A stretch of 53,593 nucleotides of DNA, from assembly GCA_028098005.1 (NCBI GenBank), contig JAOHFM010000007.1, positions 1 through 53,593 on the forward strand. Direction: 5' to 3'. The notes under the pieces were generated by a model. It saw only the letters and a program-made list of their open reading frames with translations. It was not told where the DNA came from and searched no databases. Of this stretch, positions 16,548 through 26,833 are shown piece after piece (the stretch's first letter is position 1; the number at the start of each line of letters is the position of its first letter). The stretch comes from Psychrosphaera sp. GTDB lineage: Bacteria; Pseudomonadota; Gammaproteobacteria; Enterobacterales; Alteromonadaceae. The translations under genes and the position numbers were made by a program.

Positions 16548-18008
16548 TTGAAAGGTAGCCAAACTAAACAGAAAGGAACTGTTCGTCATGTTCAGCTGAG
16601 TGCAATTACAGCACTTTGTTTATCATTGATGGCTTGCTCCTCAAATTATCAAATGTCGAGTGAATTGAAAGAGCAACGCTTGTCTGAAGTCGCGCCTGAA
16701 CAATGGGTTCAGAAGATTAAATCTGATCCTAATGTGCAAAATTCAAAAAATGTGTTTGAAGAGCTTAATAACCCTCAGCTTAATGCGTTGGTTGAAAAGG
16801 CACTGTTAAACAATCTAGCACTTCAACAACAAGCATTTAATGTGAAAATTAAAGAGCAAACATTAATTGCAACAGGCACGAATGTTTGGCCTACATTGAA
16901 TGCAGAATTTACTGGCCAAAGAGGTGAGTCAAGCTCGGCTGATGAACCATCTACTTCATACACTGCGGGCTTATCGTTACGATACGAACTTGATGTTTGG
17001 CAAAAACTTTCAGATACAAATAAGCAGCAAAATTTAGAGTTTATGTCTGAACAAGCGCTCTACAATGAAGCGACGCAAGCCTTAATTTCAAATGTGATTG
17101 TTGCCTGGCTTGATGTTATTGAAGCGAATCAGTTACTTAATTTATACCAACAAAGAGTATCGAATTCGCAGCAAAGTTTATCTATTATTGAGTCAGGGTA
17201 TCAACAAGGTTTAAACAGTGCGCTGGATGTTTACTTAGCCCGAAACGAGCTAAATAGCGAACGTTCTCGGTTGTCACTGCAAGTTAGTAATAAAGCGACG
17301 GCGATTCGTGCATTAGAAAGGTTTATTGGTGAGTACCCTTCGGCTTCCTTGTTAGTGAATGCGGATATTCCTGTATTTAATTCAGATCTCGCTCTGGGTA
17401 TCCCTTCCGAACTTATTAAGAACAAGCCGTCTTTGCAGGCTAGTTGGTACCAACTTATGGCAACAGACTCTGCGCTCGCTTTTGCACATAAAGAACGATT
17501 TCCAGACTTTGTATTAACAGGGACAATTTCGGACAGTGCCAGCCGTCTATCGGATGTGTTTAACACATCGGCGTTTGCTTGGGGATTAATAGGTAAAATT
17601 ACAGCGCCTTTATTTGATGCAGGGCGACTTAAAGCAAATGAAAAGGCCGCAGAACTAAGACTTCAACAAGCTGAAAAAAGCTATATAGAAGACGTTTATG
17701 ACTCGTTTGAGGCAATTGAAAATGCCTTGTCATTGCAGGTGAGTTTAGTTGAGCGATACGCTACAACGTACGAAGCCATGGAAAATGCGATGGCGGCTGA
17801 ACAGCTGGCTTTTGAACAATATCAAAGTGGTTTAGTGAGCTACACAACTGTGCTCGATGCACAGGGGCGCTCATTTGATGCACAAACCTCTCTTATTCAA
17901 ATTAAGAAACAAAGAGCTACAAACCGAGTACAACTTCAGTTGTTACTTGGGCATTCCTTTTCTCAATCCAATTTAATAAAGATAACGGACGACGGCAACA
18001 ATGATTAA
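16548..18008 (+). CDS. TolC/NodT-type outer-membrane efflux lipoprotein
   Basis: 486 residues starting from a TTG at 16548 behind an AAGGTAAGAAG ribosome site. Signal peptide with lipobox LMAC, so Cys30 is the expected lipidated residue. Two repeated outer membrane efflux domains (about 70-260 and 280-480): the first contains NPQLNALVEKALLNNLALQQ, and the second has PLFDAGRLKANEKAAELRL and YQSGLVSYTTVLDAQ, typical of OprM/NodT proteins. It provides the outer-membrane duct for the RND pump. Its stop overlaps the start of the adaptor gene by eight bases, so all three genes are translated from one message. Confidence 0.93.
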   Translation: MKGSQTKQKGTVRHVQLSAITALCLSLMACSSNYQMSSELKEQRLSEVAPEQWVQKIKSDPNVQNSKNVFEELNNPQLNALVEKALLNNLALQQQAFNVKIKEQTLIATGTNVWPTLNAEFTGQRGESSSADEPSTSYTAGLSLRYELDVWQKLSDTNKQQNLEFMSEQALYNEATQALISNVIVAWLDVIEANQLLNLYQQRVSNSQQSLSIIESGYQQGLNSALDVYLARNELNSERSRLSLQVSNKATAIRALERFIGEYPSASLLVNADIPVFNSDLALGIPSELIKNKPSLQASWYQLMATDSALAFAHKERFPDFVLTGTISDSASRLSDVFNTSAFAWGLIGKITAPLFDAGRLKANEKAAELRLQQAEKSYIEDVYDSFEAIENALSLQVSLVERYATTYEAMENAMAAEQLAFEQYQSGLVSYTTVLDAQGRSFDAQTSLIQIKKQRATNRVQLQLLLGHSFSQSNLIKITDDGNND

Positions 18009-19296
18009 CTTTAAAAAACTAATATTACCGGTTTCAGTATTGGCAGGAACGGCAATACTTTATTCATTCATCATGTCGAATCCTCCAGAAGCGCAGCGTA
18101 GAGGCCCATCTAAAGCGTCGCAAATGTCAGTGCAGGTTGAAAAGCTTCAGCTTAAAGACTATCCAATTATTCTTGAAAGTTATGGCACGGTTCAGCCACG
18201 TACCCAAAGTGGATTAGTATCACAAGTTGGTGGCCAAATTACTTTTGTTAGTGACCAGTTTAGAGAAGGTGGATTTATCAAGCAGGGTGATGTTTTGGTT
18301 ATTGTTGATGACCGAGATTATGTTGCCGAGGTTAATATTGCAAAGGCGGGTTTATTATCAGCACAACAAGCGTTGCTGGAAGAACAAGCACGAGTTGAGC
18401 AGGCTGAAACTGATTGGAAACGTTTGGGTAACAATAAAAAACCAAGTGACTTAGTACTCAGGAAGCCACAATTGGCTGCAGCTCAAGCAAATGTTTTATC
18501 TGCAGAAGCACAACTACAAAAAGCGGAACTTTCTCTAGAGCGAACAAAAATAAAAGCGCCTTATGATGGTCGAATATTGACGAAGCTGGTGGATTTTGGC
18601 CAGGTTATTTCGGGCAACACAAAAGTGGCTGATATTTACGCGACTGATTATGTAGAAATTAGGTTACCGATTAAAAATAAAGATTTAGCTTTAATGACTC
18701 TGCCAGAAGAGTTTGCGGACGACAGTGGCAATACGGACAACGAAAAAGAAATTTTGTTTAAGTCTGATTTAGTGGGGGATCAAAAGTGGTTAGGTAAAGC
18801 AGTGCGAACGGAAGGTGCAATTGACGAAAATTCACAGCAACTTTATATCGTTGGACAAATAGATGAACCCTTTGTTAAATCCGCACACAGCGCCAATCAG
18901 CATTCGGTACCTATTAAAATTGGCCAATATGTAACGGCTGATGTTCAAGGTAAAACGATTTCAAATACGATTGTTATTCCAAATAAGGCTATTTACCAAG
19001 GCAGTTATGTTTACACTGTTGTTGACAATATGCTTCGCCGAACAGAAATAAAAGTGCGTTGGCAAAATGATGAAGAAGCAATAATAGAGACTGGTTTACA
19101 AGCAGGAGATCTTCTAGTGGTAACTTCTTTAGGGCAAGTTAGCTCTGGAACACGAGTTGCAATTGTGAACGAGAATGGCGATGCGGAATCAGCGTCACCT
19201 GGAGAGATTAAACCGAGTGACAAACGAAGTAGACATGCGAAAAACGGTAAACCTAACAGAGAAGGTAAACCTAATAAAGAGGGTAAACAACAATGA
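18001..19296 (+). CDS. RND efflux periplasmic adaptor (membrane fusion protein)
   Basis: 431 residues. N-terminal membrane anchor or signal (about 5-24), then the lipoyl/barrel-sandwich half (QSGLVSQVGGQITFVSDQF), the alpha-hairpin coiled coil (about 118-180, rich in Ala, Gln, Glu), the returning lipoyl half (KIKAPYDGRILTKLVDFGQ) and beta-barrel and membrane-proximal domains. The C-terminus carries a basic low-complexity tail made of K-P-N-x-E-G repeats. Links the inner-membrane RND pump with the outer-membrane duct. Start overlaps the upstream gene by eight bases, and its stop overlaps the RND start by four (ATGA). Confidence 0.94.
   Translation: MINFKKLILPVSVLAGTAILYSFIMSNPPEAQRRGPSKASQMSVQVEKLQLKDYPIILESYGTVQPRTQSGLVSQVGGQITFVSDQFREGGFIKQGDVLVIVDDRDYVAEVNIAKAGLLSAQQALLEEQARVEQAETDWKRLGNNKKPSDLVLRKPQLAAAQANVLSAEAQLQKAELSLERTKIKAPYDGRILTKLVDFGQVISGNTKVADIYATDYVEIRLPIKNKDLALMTLPEEFADDSGNTDNEKEILFKSDLVGDQKWLGKAVRTEGAIDENSQQLYIVGQIDEPFVKSAHSANQHSVPIKIGQYVTADVQGKTISNTIVIPNKAIYQGSYVYTVVDNMLRRTEIKVRWQNDEEAIIETGLQAGDLLVVTSLGQVSSGTRVAIVNENGDAESASPGEIKPSDKRSRHAKNGKPNREGKPNKEGKQQ
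19245..19292 (+). repeat. Short tandem repeat at the 3' end of the adaptor gene
   Basis: Two full and one partial copies of an 18 bp unit with core GGTAAACCTAAyArAGAr, encoding GKPNREGKPNKEGK. Similar in style (Lys/Gly-rich tail from a short in-frame repeat) to the tail of kefB. Confidence 0.6.
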
Positions 19297-22200
19297 TTGC
19301 ATGGTTTGCTAGAAATGGCGTTGCAGCCAACTTATTAATGTTTTCAATTTTGTTTGCGGGGTTATTTAACCTTAGTACGCAAATACCATTCGAAGTCTTT
19401 CCTTCATTTGAAACAGATCGCATAAATATTAGTGTGACCTTAAGAGGAGCGACGCCGGAAGACACGGAACAAGGTATTGCGATACGTATTGAAGAGGCGG
19501 TACAAGATTTAGAAGGTATTGAGCAAATAACCAGTCGATCTACTGAAGGTTCTGCTTCAGTAACTGTTGAAGTTGAGAGTGGATATGATGCCAGGGAAAT
19601 GTTGGCCGACATTAAAAGTCGGGTTGACGCCATTAATACGTTTCCTAGTGATGCAGAAAAGCCAGTTATTGCGTTAGCTCAAAGAAAAAGGGAAGTGATA
19701 GCAGTTGCATTATCTAGCATATATGGTGAAAAGGAGCTTCATGAATATGCAGAGCAAATTCGTGACGATCTGTTAAAAATCCAAGGTGTTACTCAGATTG
19801 ACTTGAGTGGCGTAAGAGATTATGAAATTGCCGTTGAAATATCCACAGATAAACTTCGTCAGTACAATCTTTCTCTGGCGCAAGTTTCTGCGGCAATTTC
19901 GAATTCAAGTGTGGATGTCTCTGCTGGTACGTTAAAAACTACCGGTGGCGATATTTTACTGCGCTCAAAAGGCCAGGCTTATCGTCAAGATGAGTTTGCT
20001 CAAATTCCGGTTAAAACTAACTCTGACGGCACAATTATACGCCTTTCCGATATTGCTGATGTTCTTGATGATTTTGAAGAAACACCGGTTCGAACTCGTT
20101 TTAACGGTAATCAAGCTGCATTTTTAGATGTTTACAGAATTGGTCAGCAAAGTGCTATTGAAGTTGCTGATTTGGTAAAAGAGTACATTGTAAATAAACA
20201 GCTTTCGTTGCCTTACGGCTATGAACTTAGTTACTGGGACGATGACTCTCAAATAGTTAAAAATCGTATATCAACGTTAACCACAAGTGCCTTGCAAGGG
20301 GGATTCCTTGTTCTCTTGTTATTAACATTGTTCCTACGTCCTGCTATCGCATTTTGGGTGTTTATAGGTATCCCGGTTTCCTTTATGGGCGCCTTTATTG
20401 TTATGCCTTGGTTTGGTATCACTTTGAATGTAATGAGCTTGTTTGGCTTTATCCTAGTTTTGGGTATTGTTGTAGATGATGCCATTGTCACCGGTGAAAA
20501 CATTTATACACACCTCAAAAAAGCCGACTCTGGTGAAGACGCTGTAATTCGAGGAACTCAAGAAGTAGCGACGCCGGTCACCTTTGGTATTTTAACAACA
20601 GTTGCGGCCTTTTTACCTTTGGCATTTATTGAAGGCGCAAGAGGTGCTTTGTTTGCTCAAATACCGGTCATCGTAATTCCAATTTTGTTGATGTCTCTGG
20701 TTGAGTCGAAGTTTGTTTTGCCATCGCATCTAAAAAACTTAAAGCTACGTCATGAGAAAAATGGCATTAGTAAGCTAGAGGCGTTCCAGCACCGTTTTGC
20801 TGACGGTTTTGAGCACCTTATCTTGCGTTATTACCATCCGCTGTTAAAAGTGGCCGTTCGCAATAAATTTGCCACTGTGAGCATATTTCTCTCAGTATTT
20901 GTGGTGATTTTAGCCTTAATAATGAGTGGTTGGACTAAGTTTATATTCTTTCCTCGCATACCAAGTGAAACTGTTAGAGTTAATATTTCAATGCCGGCGG
21001 GTACGCCATTTGAAGTGACTAACAAGTACATTATTAAAATGGCAGATCAAGCCAGAATTTTGCAAGACAAGTATGTTGATGAAGACACAGGTAAGAGTGT
21101 AATCATGAACATCTTAGCGACAACAGGCGGTAGAGGTGGAGTTTCTAATCAAGGTGGCGTTCGATTTGAAATTATTCCTCCGGAGCAAAGAACCTCAACA
21201 ATATCAGCCAATGATTTAGCAAGAGAGTGGCGTAAACTAATAGGCCCGATTCCTGGGGCAGAAAGTGTTACGTTTAGGTCAGAGATAGGCAGAACGTCTA
21301 GTCCTATTGATGTGCAATTATCTGGTACGTCCTTACAAACACTTAAAGAAGTGGCAGACCTAGTAAAACAACGTTTAGCTACCTATCCGACGGTTTTTGA
21401 TATTGCAGATTCATTGTCAGATGGTAAACAAGAGTTGCAAATTGAATTAACGCAACAAGGTATTGCACTTGGTTTAACGAGAATGGAGGTGTCACGCCAA
21501 GTTAGAAACGCCTTCTTTGGTGCGCAAGTTCAACGAGTGCAACGCGGTAGAGATGATGTGAGAGTTATGGTGAGGCTTCCTTTGTCTGAACGTAACTCAG
21601 TTGCTCAGCTCCAAGATATACTAATCTCTACGCCTTCTGGTGGCACTGTGCCGTTTTCCCATATCGCGACTATTAATGCTGGGCAAAGCCCGTCAGCAAT
21701 TTATAGAATTGATCGTTTCAGAACTGTGAACGTCACTGGTGATGTTGATAAAAGCAATACCAACATGACTGTGCTACAGGCTGATTTGAAAGATTATTTA
21801 GACGAGCTAGTGTCGCAGTACCCTGGTATCTCGCATTCATTGGAAGGTGAAGCTAAAGAACAGCGTGAATCATTCAGCTCGCTAGGCTGGGCGTTGGTTT
21901 TTGTGTTCTTCATTATTTATGCGTTACTTGCTATTCCTTTTAAGTCTTATTTACAGCCTCTGATTGTAATGAGCATCATTCCTTTTGGCATGATTGGCGC
22001 GGTAATGGGCCATTGGGTAATGGGCATGGAACTCACTATCATGAGTTTATTAGGAATGTTGGCGCTAATAGGTGTTGTGGTGAACGACTCATTAGTACTG
22101 GTTGATTATATCAATAAACGCAGAGCTGAAGGTTTAGCGCTTATGGATGCAGTATTAGCGGCGGGCGCTTCAAGGTTTAGGCCTGTGATGCTAACCAGTT

Positions 22201-22382
22201 TAACCACCTTTATCGGTTTGATGCCGTTACTATTCGAGAAGTCGACTCAAGCTCAGTTTTTAATTCCAATGGCGGTATCGCTAGGGTTTGGCATTTTGTT
22301 CGCCACCTTCATTACCTTGCTACTGGTGCCCGTAAACTACTTGTTGGTTGCCAAAGCTCAGGCCTGGATTGCTAGCGATTAA
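19293..22382 (+). CDS. RND efflux transporter permease
   Basis: 1029 residues, the usual length of a hydrophobe/amphiphile efflux RND pump. Twelve membrane segments in the standard two halves: TM1 at the N-terminus (VAANLLMFSILFAGLFNL), TM2-6 about 330-520 including GIVVDDAIVTGEN with the paired Asp proton-relay residues in TM4, TM7 about 525-545, and TM8-12 about 860-1020 with GVVVNDSLVLVDYINKR. Two large periplasmic porter domains lie between. The family exports drugs, bile salts, dyes or solvents using the proton gradient; the substrate cannot be told from sequence. It ends the three-gene operon and is followed by a strong terminator. Confidence 0.94.
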   Translation: MIAWFARNGVAANLLMFSILFAGLFNLSTQIPFEVFPSFETDRINISVTLRGATPEDTEQGIAIRIEEAVQDLEGIEQITSRSTEGSASVTVEVESGYDAREMLADIKSRVDAINTFPSDAEKPVIALAQRKREVIAVALSSIYGEKELHEYAEQIRDDLLKIQGVTQIDLSGVRDYEIAVEISTDKLRQYNLSLAQVSAAISNSSVDVSAGTLKTTGGDILLRSKGQAYRQDEFAQIPVKTNSDGTIIRLSDIADVLDDFEETPVRTRFNGNQAAFLDVYRIGQQSAIEVADLVKEYIVNKQLSLPYGYELSYWDDDSQIVKNRISTLTTSALQGGFLVLLLLTLFLRPAIAFWVFIGIPVSFMGAFIVMPWFGITLNVMSLFGFILVLGIVVDDAIVTGENIYTHLKKADSGEDAVIRGTQEVATPVTFGILTTVAAFLPLAFIEGARGALFAQIPVIVIPILLMSLVESKFVLPSHLKNLKLRHEKNGISKLEAFQHRFADGFEHLILRYYHPLLKVAVRNKFATVSIFLSVFVVILALIMSGWTKFIFFPRIPSETVRVNISMPAGTPFEVTNKYIIKMADQARILQDKYVDEDTGKSVIMNILATTGGRGGVSNQGGVRFEIIPPEQRTSTISANDLAREWRKLIGPIPGAESVTFRSEIGRTSSPIDVQLSGTSLQTLKEVADLVKQRLATYPTVFDIADSLSDGKQELQIELTQQGIALGLTRMEVSRQVRNAFFGAQVQRVQRGRDDVRVMVRLPLSERNSVAQLQDILISTPSGGTVPFSHIATINAGQSPSAIYRIDRFRTVNVTGDVDKSNTNMTVLQADLKDYLDELVSQYPGISHSLEGEAKEQRESFSSLGWALVFVFFIIYALLAIPFKSYLQPLIVMSIIPFGMIGAVMGHWVMGMELTIMSLLGMLALIGVVVNDSLVLVDYINKRRAEGLALMDAVLAAGASRFRPVMLTSLTTFIGLMPLLFEKSTQAQFLIPMAVSLGFGILFATFITLLLVPVNYLLVAKAQAWIASD

Positions 22383-22413
22383 ATCGTGGTAATTTGAATG
22401 TGTAATAGAAAAA

Positions 22414-22440
22414 AACAGGCTCATCAGCCTGTTTTTTTTT
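22414..22440 (+). terminator. Intrinsic terminator of the RND operon
   Basis: Perfect 8-bp stem AACAGGCT (22414-22421) with AGCCTGTT (22426-22433), four-base loop, then nine T residues. Confidence 0.9.
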
Positions 22441-22529
22441 ACCTTTACTATACTGAAACAAGTTTAGAGAAAGCAAAGGGCTTTTTACTTTCAATAACGT
22501 TAAATCGGTCTAGTAAAAGTAGGGTTAAA

Positions 22530-24449
22530 ATGACTATTCAAAAGAAGTTTCTCATCGCGTTAGTGGCTTTTATTCTTGTATTTTTAATTATCAGAACTTC
22601 AGTTATTTGGTTTGAAACCAAAAGCCTAGTTCAGGCTCAAGTGATCAAGGAAAAGCAATTAATGACCGACAAAGTATCGTCGCTGTTAAATGTTACAAAC
22701 GAGATAATGTCTGAGCGAGTGTTAAGTAGCCTTAGCCTTCTCAAGCAAAGAGCTTCTGCATTAGGTGAGCCTAAATTGGATCAGAGCGTATTGGTCAATG
22801 GAACATCCGCCAATAACATTTTGATTGGAAGTTATGCTGTTGCGAATAACTTTACGCTAGTAGATAACCTAACCGAAATTATGGGCGGTACGGCGACAAT
22901 ATTCTCAAAAAAAGGTCAAGACTTTATAAGAATCAGTACCAATGTGATGAAAGATGGTAAACGTGCTATCGGCACAAAACTTTCGCCGTCAGGTAAGGCT
23001 ATGGCCGCAATTAAAAAAAAGGAAGCATACTTTGGTCAGGTAGATATATTGGGCAAGCCCTATTTAACAGCCTATGACCCAATCATTGACGCCAACGGAG
23101 AAGTAATAGGAATTTTATACGTTGGTTATTCAGCTAACTTAAATGTTTTAACAGAACAAATCTCAAAAGCCAGAATATTAGAAAACGGATATGTGGCGTT
23201 AAGGGACGGTAAAAAGCAGCTTAGACAACATTCTAAACATTTAACGTCAAATGAGATAAAGGCTTCGCTGGAAGAGGGAAGTGAGTTTGATGTCGGTGTG
23301 GTTAACTACAACCCCTGGGGATATGAAATTTTACTGGGCATTAACTATTTAGATGTTAAAAATCTTGTTTTGAAATCAATTCTTGTAGGGGTTGCTAAGC
23401 TTTTGTTTACCATGTCTTTATTCGGCATCCTTGTTTTCGCTTTGTTAAAGAAATTAATATTAAAACCAATAATTCAACAAACAGAAACCATACAAGAGCT
23501 AACAAAAGGAGAAGGAGACTTAACTGTACGAATTGGATCTGAGCGGAAGGATGAGATTGGCGATATGGCACGCTCATTTGATGGCCTTCTCGATAAAATG
23601 CACTTTACGATAAAGAATGTTAAAGACAAAACAAATTTGCTTTTAAACTCTGTAGCTGAAGTGGCCGACTTGGCTAACTATATGACAAAGGAACAAGCTG
23701 AGCAGCACCAAAAAGCTGATTTACTAGCGTCAGCCATAGAGGAATTTCGCGCAACAGCTAGCTTAGTCGCATCTAATACTGATAATGCTAATAATGTGTC
23801 TCATAACGTATATGAGGAAGCTAAATCCGGCTCTACAACACTTAAAGACACTACAGATCGTATTAAAATACAATCAGAGAGTATTGCTGAGTCTGAAACG
23901 GTGATTGAGGAGCTTGCAAAAGATAGCGAATCCATATCTACAGTCTTAGATGTGATAAGAAATATAGCGGAACAAACAAATCTTCTTGCCTTAAATGCAG
24001 CTATTGAAGCCGCTCGGGCCGGTGAGCAAGGGCGAGGTTTTGCTGTGGTTGCAGATGAAGTTCGATCTTTAGCGAGCCGAACACAGTCTTCAACCGAAGA
24101 AATTAACTCAATGATAGAAAAGTTACAAAAGCAAAGTGGTCGAGCAACCGAGATTATATTTAAAAATAGAGAAGAAGCGCAACAGAATGTTGGCTACACA
24201 GAGCAAGCTAATCAGGCCTTTATGAACGTACTCAGTGCAATGCAGCAGATTAATCAACTCAATGATGAAGTCTCTAGAGCGGCTAATGAGCAGTCGCAAG
24301 TGTCACAAACAATAGCAGAGGATGTTAGCATTGTATTTGAAGCCAGTACTAGAAATAGCGAAAGAGCAGAACAAGCGAAAGCGGCAGCGGCTAAACTGAA
24401 AGAACTAGGGACTGAAGTTGGTAATGTGCTGAATGAGTTTAAAGTATGA
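22530..24449 (+). CDS. Methyl-accepting chemotaxis protein with Cache sensor domain
   Basis: 639 residues from the ATG at 22530 ([14 protein letters not shown]), chosen because the frame further upstream runs through the RND terminator. TM1 is at about 7-27; an extracytoplasmic Cache_3/Cache_2 sensor spans about 30-280 (features [19 protein letters not shown] and [20 protein letters not shown]); TM2 is at about 283-311; HAMP about 312-365; then the signalling coiled coil with the conserved hairpin tip [20 protein letters not shown]. It senses a small ligand and controls CheA/CheW activity; the ligand is unknown, but Cache_3/Cache_2 receptors often detect carboxylates. No methyltransferase or che genes are nearby. 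Monocistronic, with its own terminator. Confidence 0.93.
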   Translation: MTIQKKFLIALVAFILVFLIIRTSVIWFETKSLVQAQVIKEKQLMTDKVSSLLNVTNEIMSERVLSSLSLLKQRASALGEPKLDQSVLVNGTSANNILIGSYAVANNFTLVDNLTEIMGGTATIFSKKGQDFIRISTNVMKDGKRAIGTKLSPSGKAMAAIKKKEAYFGQVDILGKPYLTAYDPIIDANGEVIGILYVGYSANLNVLTEQISKARILENGYVALRDGKKQLRQHSKHLTSNEIKASLEEGSEFDVGVVNYNPWGYEILLGINYLDVKNLVLKSILVGVAKLLFTMSLFGILVFALLKKLILKPIIQQTETIQELTKGEGDLTVRIGSERKDEIGDMARSFDGLLDKMHFTIKNVKDKTNLLLNSVAEVADLANYMTKEQAEQHQKADLLASAIEEFRATASLVASNTDNANNVSHNVYEEAKSGSTTLKDTTDRIKIQSESIAESETVIEELAKDSESISTVLDVIRNIAEQTNLLALNAAIEAARAGEQGRGFAVVADEVRSLASRTQSSTEEINSMIEKLQKQSGRATEIIFKNREEAQQNVGYTEQANQAFMNVLSAMQQINQLNDEVSRAANEQSQVSQTIAEDVSIVFEASTRNSERAEQAKAAAAKLKELGTEVGNVLNEFKV

Positions 24450-24495
24450 AAATCTTACATCGCAAACGTAGAAATTACGTATAAATTTTAAAAAA

Positions 24496-24520
24496 ACCAA
24501 CGTTAAACGTTGGTTTTTTT
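24496..24520 (+). terminator. Intrinsic terminator of the chemoreceptor gene
   Basis: ACCAACG and CGTTGGT form a 7-bp stem around TTAAA, followed by seven T residues. Confidence 0.88.
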
Positions 24521-24647
24521 ATTACAGGTTGTTTAAAAGACTTTATAAATCAGGTGTTTGATTGAGTTTTGTTTATGTGCTTCTCTTGTTGGCCTAGTGG
24601 CATAACAATTGCGATAAAGAAGTAAGGTTTAACTTTAGGAACATATT

Positions 24648-25571
24648 ATGACTTTAAAAGATTTAGCGCCCTATTACGGATTAATAGAAGAAAAACTGAC
24701 AACTTGGTTAGAGATTTCAATTAAACACCTGCCCAACTTTGTCGTTTCATTATTTATTGTATTATTTTTCTCATTACTCTCTCGGGTGTTAAGCAAAACT
24801 TTACGGTCTGTATTACATAAAGCGCTTGAATCAAGACAAATCGCAGATTTACTAGCGTCAATCTTTAAAATTATTGTAATGACAATAGGTATCTTTGTTG
24901 CACTCGACTTTATAGGGCTGTCTGGAACCGTGAAGTCACTGTTAGCGGGTGCGGGCATCGTTGGTCTTGCTATCGGTTTTGCATTTCAAGATATGACTGA
25001 AAACTTAATTGCGGGTATCGCAATGGGGATAAGAAAACCTTTTCAAATAGGGGATGTGATAAAAGCTGACGATGTATTTGGTACTGTAAAAGTCATTAAT
25101 TTACGTAACACATTGGTTGAGAACTTTTACGGGCAATTAGATATTGTTCCAAACAAAGTGTTATTTAGAAATACACTGACCAATTATAACTCCACTGGTG
25201 AGCGCAGAGTAGAAGTGCCTGTTGGGATTTCTTATGCTGACGATATAGAAAAAGCGACGAACGTTTTAGTTGAAGCTATTAACAAAAAAGACTTCGTAAA
25301 AAATAAGGATGAAACCGCAGTTTATGCTGAGAGCTTTGGAGACAGTTCAATAAATTTATTGGTATGGGCATGGATAGATTACCCTGGTCATATAGGGTTT
25401 ATGCAAGCGAGACATGAACTTGTCGTTACTATAAACAAAACGCTAAGTGACAATGAGATCCTGATCCCATTCCCTATCAGAACGTTAGATTTCGGTATTA
25501 AAGGCGGTGAAAAGCTAAATACGATGCTGGCGAGTCGAGATTCAAAAAGTGACGTTAATGATAAAAAGTAA
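24648..25571 (+). CDS. mscS: Small-conductance mechanosensitive channel, MscS family
   Basis: 307 residues, close to E. coli MscS (286). Three membrane segments: about 30-50, 72-92 and the pore-lining TM3 at about 98-125 with the Gly/Ala-packed LLAGAGIVGLAIGFAFQDM motif. The cytoplasmic beta domain follows, beginning IRKPFQIGDVIKADDVFGTV, and the C-terminal vestibule domain ends in a Lys/Asp-rich tail. These channels release osmolytes when membrane tension rises. ATG at 24648 preceded by a modest AGGAAC site. A single-gene unit between two unrelated genes; no terminator seen behind it. Confidence 0.93.
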   Translation: MTLKDLAPYYGLIEEKLTTWLEISIKHLPNFVVSLFIVLFFSLLSRVLSKTLRSVLHKALESRQIADLLASIFKIIVMTIGIFVALDFIGLSGTVKSLLAGAGIVGLAIGFAFQDMTENLIAGIAMGIRKPFQIGDVIKADDVFGTVKVINLRNTLVENFYGQLDIVPNKVLFRNTLTNYNSTGERRVEVPVGISYADDIEKATNVLVEAINKKDFVKNKDETAVYAESFGDSSINLLVWAWIDYPGHIGFMQARHELVVTINKTLSDNEILIPFPIRTLDFGIKGGEKLNTMLASRDSKSDVNDKK

Positions 25572-25623
25572 CAGTGGAAACCACCATTAAATAACAATGG
25601 CTTGCCACAAATATAAGGTGCAG

Positions 25624-26286
25624 TTACAGAAAGGACTCTGTACCTGCCATATTTTCAGAAACCAAAATGAATGTTTCTTGAGCACATTGAACCAACTCAG
25701 AGCGCTCAATATTATCGACATTAATGGAGTTGATGGCCGCGTTTGTACGAGTCCAGTCATCATCCACTTCAATTAACTTTTTCCAAAATGCCAAGTTCAA
25801 TTGGTGCTCGTGTCCTAACGTGCTTTCAATTTTTGGAAAAACCATCTTAGCTGTTTGTGAAAAGCTGTCTAAAGCGTATCGAATTCCCCAATATTTTTCT
25901 AATGTAGAACCGTTACCCGTGACTAGGTATTTAGAAGGTGGAATTGGTAATCTTACATTAAGTTTGTATGCAATATCCGATAGCTCTGACTCTAGAGAGG
26001 GCAGCCTAGTTTTGTACGGGGCGGCATGACTTAAACTTATTTTAGACTCGAAATTAAGAACGCGTTTTTCAACTTGGGTGTAAGACATATAAAACTTACA
26101 CATCACCTTAAAATATTGCAGCAACGTTATTTTACTAGATAGTATTTGTGAAAAAACAACCGCTTGTTCAAGTTGCTCCTGAAGAACGCGAGTCTTCATT
26201 TTTAATACGTCAATATTATCATTTGGAAATGACTGTAACGCAGGGCTGAAGTAACCGTTTGACATCATTAAATTACTTGTAGACAT
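25624..26286 (-). CDS. Heme-oxygenase-fold protein lacking heme-contact residues
   Basis: 220 residues from the ATG at 26286 (a GTG at 26310 in frame would add eight). The pattern follows bacterial heme oxygenases of the BphO/HemO type: helix 1 VLKMKTRVLQEQLEQAV aligns with LxxxTxxxHxxLE, then YFKVMCKFYMSYTQVEKRV with the YxxxLxxFYxxYxPLE region, TRLPSLESELSDI with the conserved acidic turn, and GIRYALDSFSQTAKMV with YVLEGSTLGGQVI. The proximal heme His position is Gln (residue 36) and the distal Gly-Gly is Thr-Ala, so heme binding of the usual type is not expected. It may be a regulator or scaffold. Family call is from motif reading and needs a profile search. A TATAAT lies just upstream on the same strand. 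Confidence 0.6.
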   Translation of the reverse strand: MSTSNLMMSNGYFSPALQSFPNDNIDVLKMKTRVLQEQLEQAVVFSQILSSKITLLQYFKVMCKFYMSYTQVEKRVLNFESKISLSHAAPYKTRLPSLESELSDIAYKLNVRLPIPPSKYLVTGNGSTLEKYWGIRYALDSFSQTAKMVFPKIESTLGHEHQLNLAFWKKLIEVDDDWTRTNAAINSINVDNIERSELVQCAQETFILVSENMAGTESFL

Positions 26287-26423
26287 GGCAAAGAACTCAA
26301 TAGAAAACACTCCAATAATTATAGTTCAAAATTAGAAAATCAAAGAAATGATCAAATAAAAACTAGCTCAAAAAAAAGGTATGTTATATTATATCAACAG
26401 GTGGTTTTTGAGAGGTCAAATTA

Positions 26424-26801
26424 ATGAGAGATGTTTTAGGAGCTTGGTTGTCTGTACTTTGCGTTTTGCACTGTTCTTTGCCGATCCTTTTATTATCGTT
26501 TGGCGCAAACTTTGGACTGCATGAGTTTTTAGAATCTATTCACGATGAGTGGCTTCATGCGGTATTAATTACCCCAATTGTGATTATTTTAGGTATCAGC
26601 TTGCCAAAGGCGTATTTATCGCACCGTAACCCTGTACCAGCATATTTAGCTGGTCTTGGCGTGTTCACTCTTACTATCGGCGTATTAAGTGGTCACGCTG
26701 TAGAAACCGTTCTAACGGTAGTTGGGAGTACGTTAGTAATAAGTGCTCACTTGATCAATCGTAAGTCTTTAAAAAGTCATGTAGAGGCTGTATTGAGCTA
26801 G
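26424..26801 (+). CDS. MerC-domain membrane protein
   Basis: 125 residues with four hydrophobic segments (about 5-27, 43-62, 70-88, 92-108). The N-terminal VLCVLHCSLPILLLSFGANF fits the MerC family pattern with the paired cysteines (CxxHC). MerC proteins were found as mercuric ion transporters; chromosomal relatives without mer genes have no proved role and may handle other thiophilic metals. No merA, merR or merT is in this window. The gene is divergent from the heme-oxygenase-like gene. A near-perfect 9-bp palindrome (26795-26814) covers the end of the gene but has no T run. Confidence 0.85.
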   Translation: MRDVLGAWLSVLCVLHCSLPILLLSFGANFGLHEFLESIHDEWLHAVLITPIVIILGISLPKAYLSHRNPVPAYLAGLGVFTLTIGVLSGHAVETVLTVVGSTLVISAHLINRKSLKSHVEAVLS

Positions 26802-26833
26802 CATTTGCTAGCTCTAAAGTGTTATTTGTTTAC

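Noticed and set aside
22398..22529. N-terminal extension of the chemoreceptor frame
   Set aside because: It runs through the RND terminator hairpin; the ATG at 22530 gives a normal chemoreceptor N-terminus.
26795..26814. Near-perfect 9-bp palindrome at the end of the MerC-like gene
   Set aside because: No T run on either strand, so I do not call it a terminator; could be a binding site, but nothing supports that.
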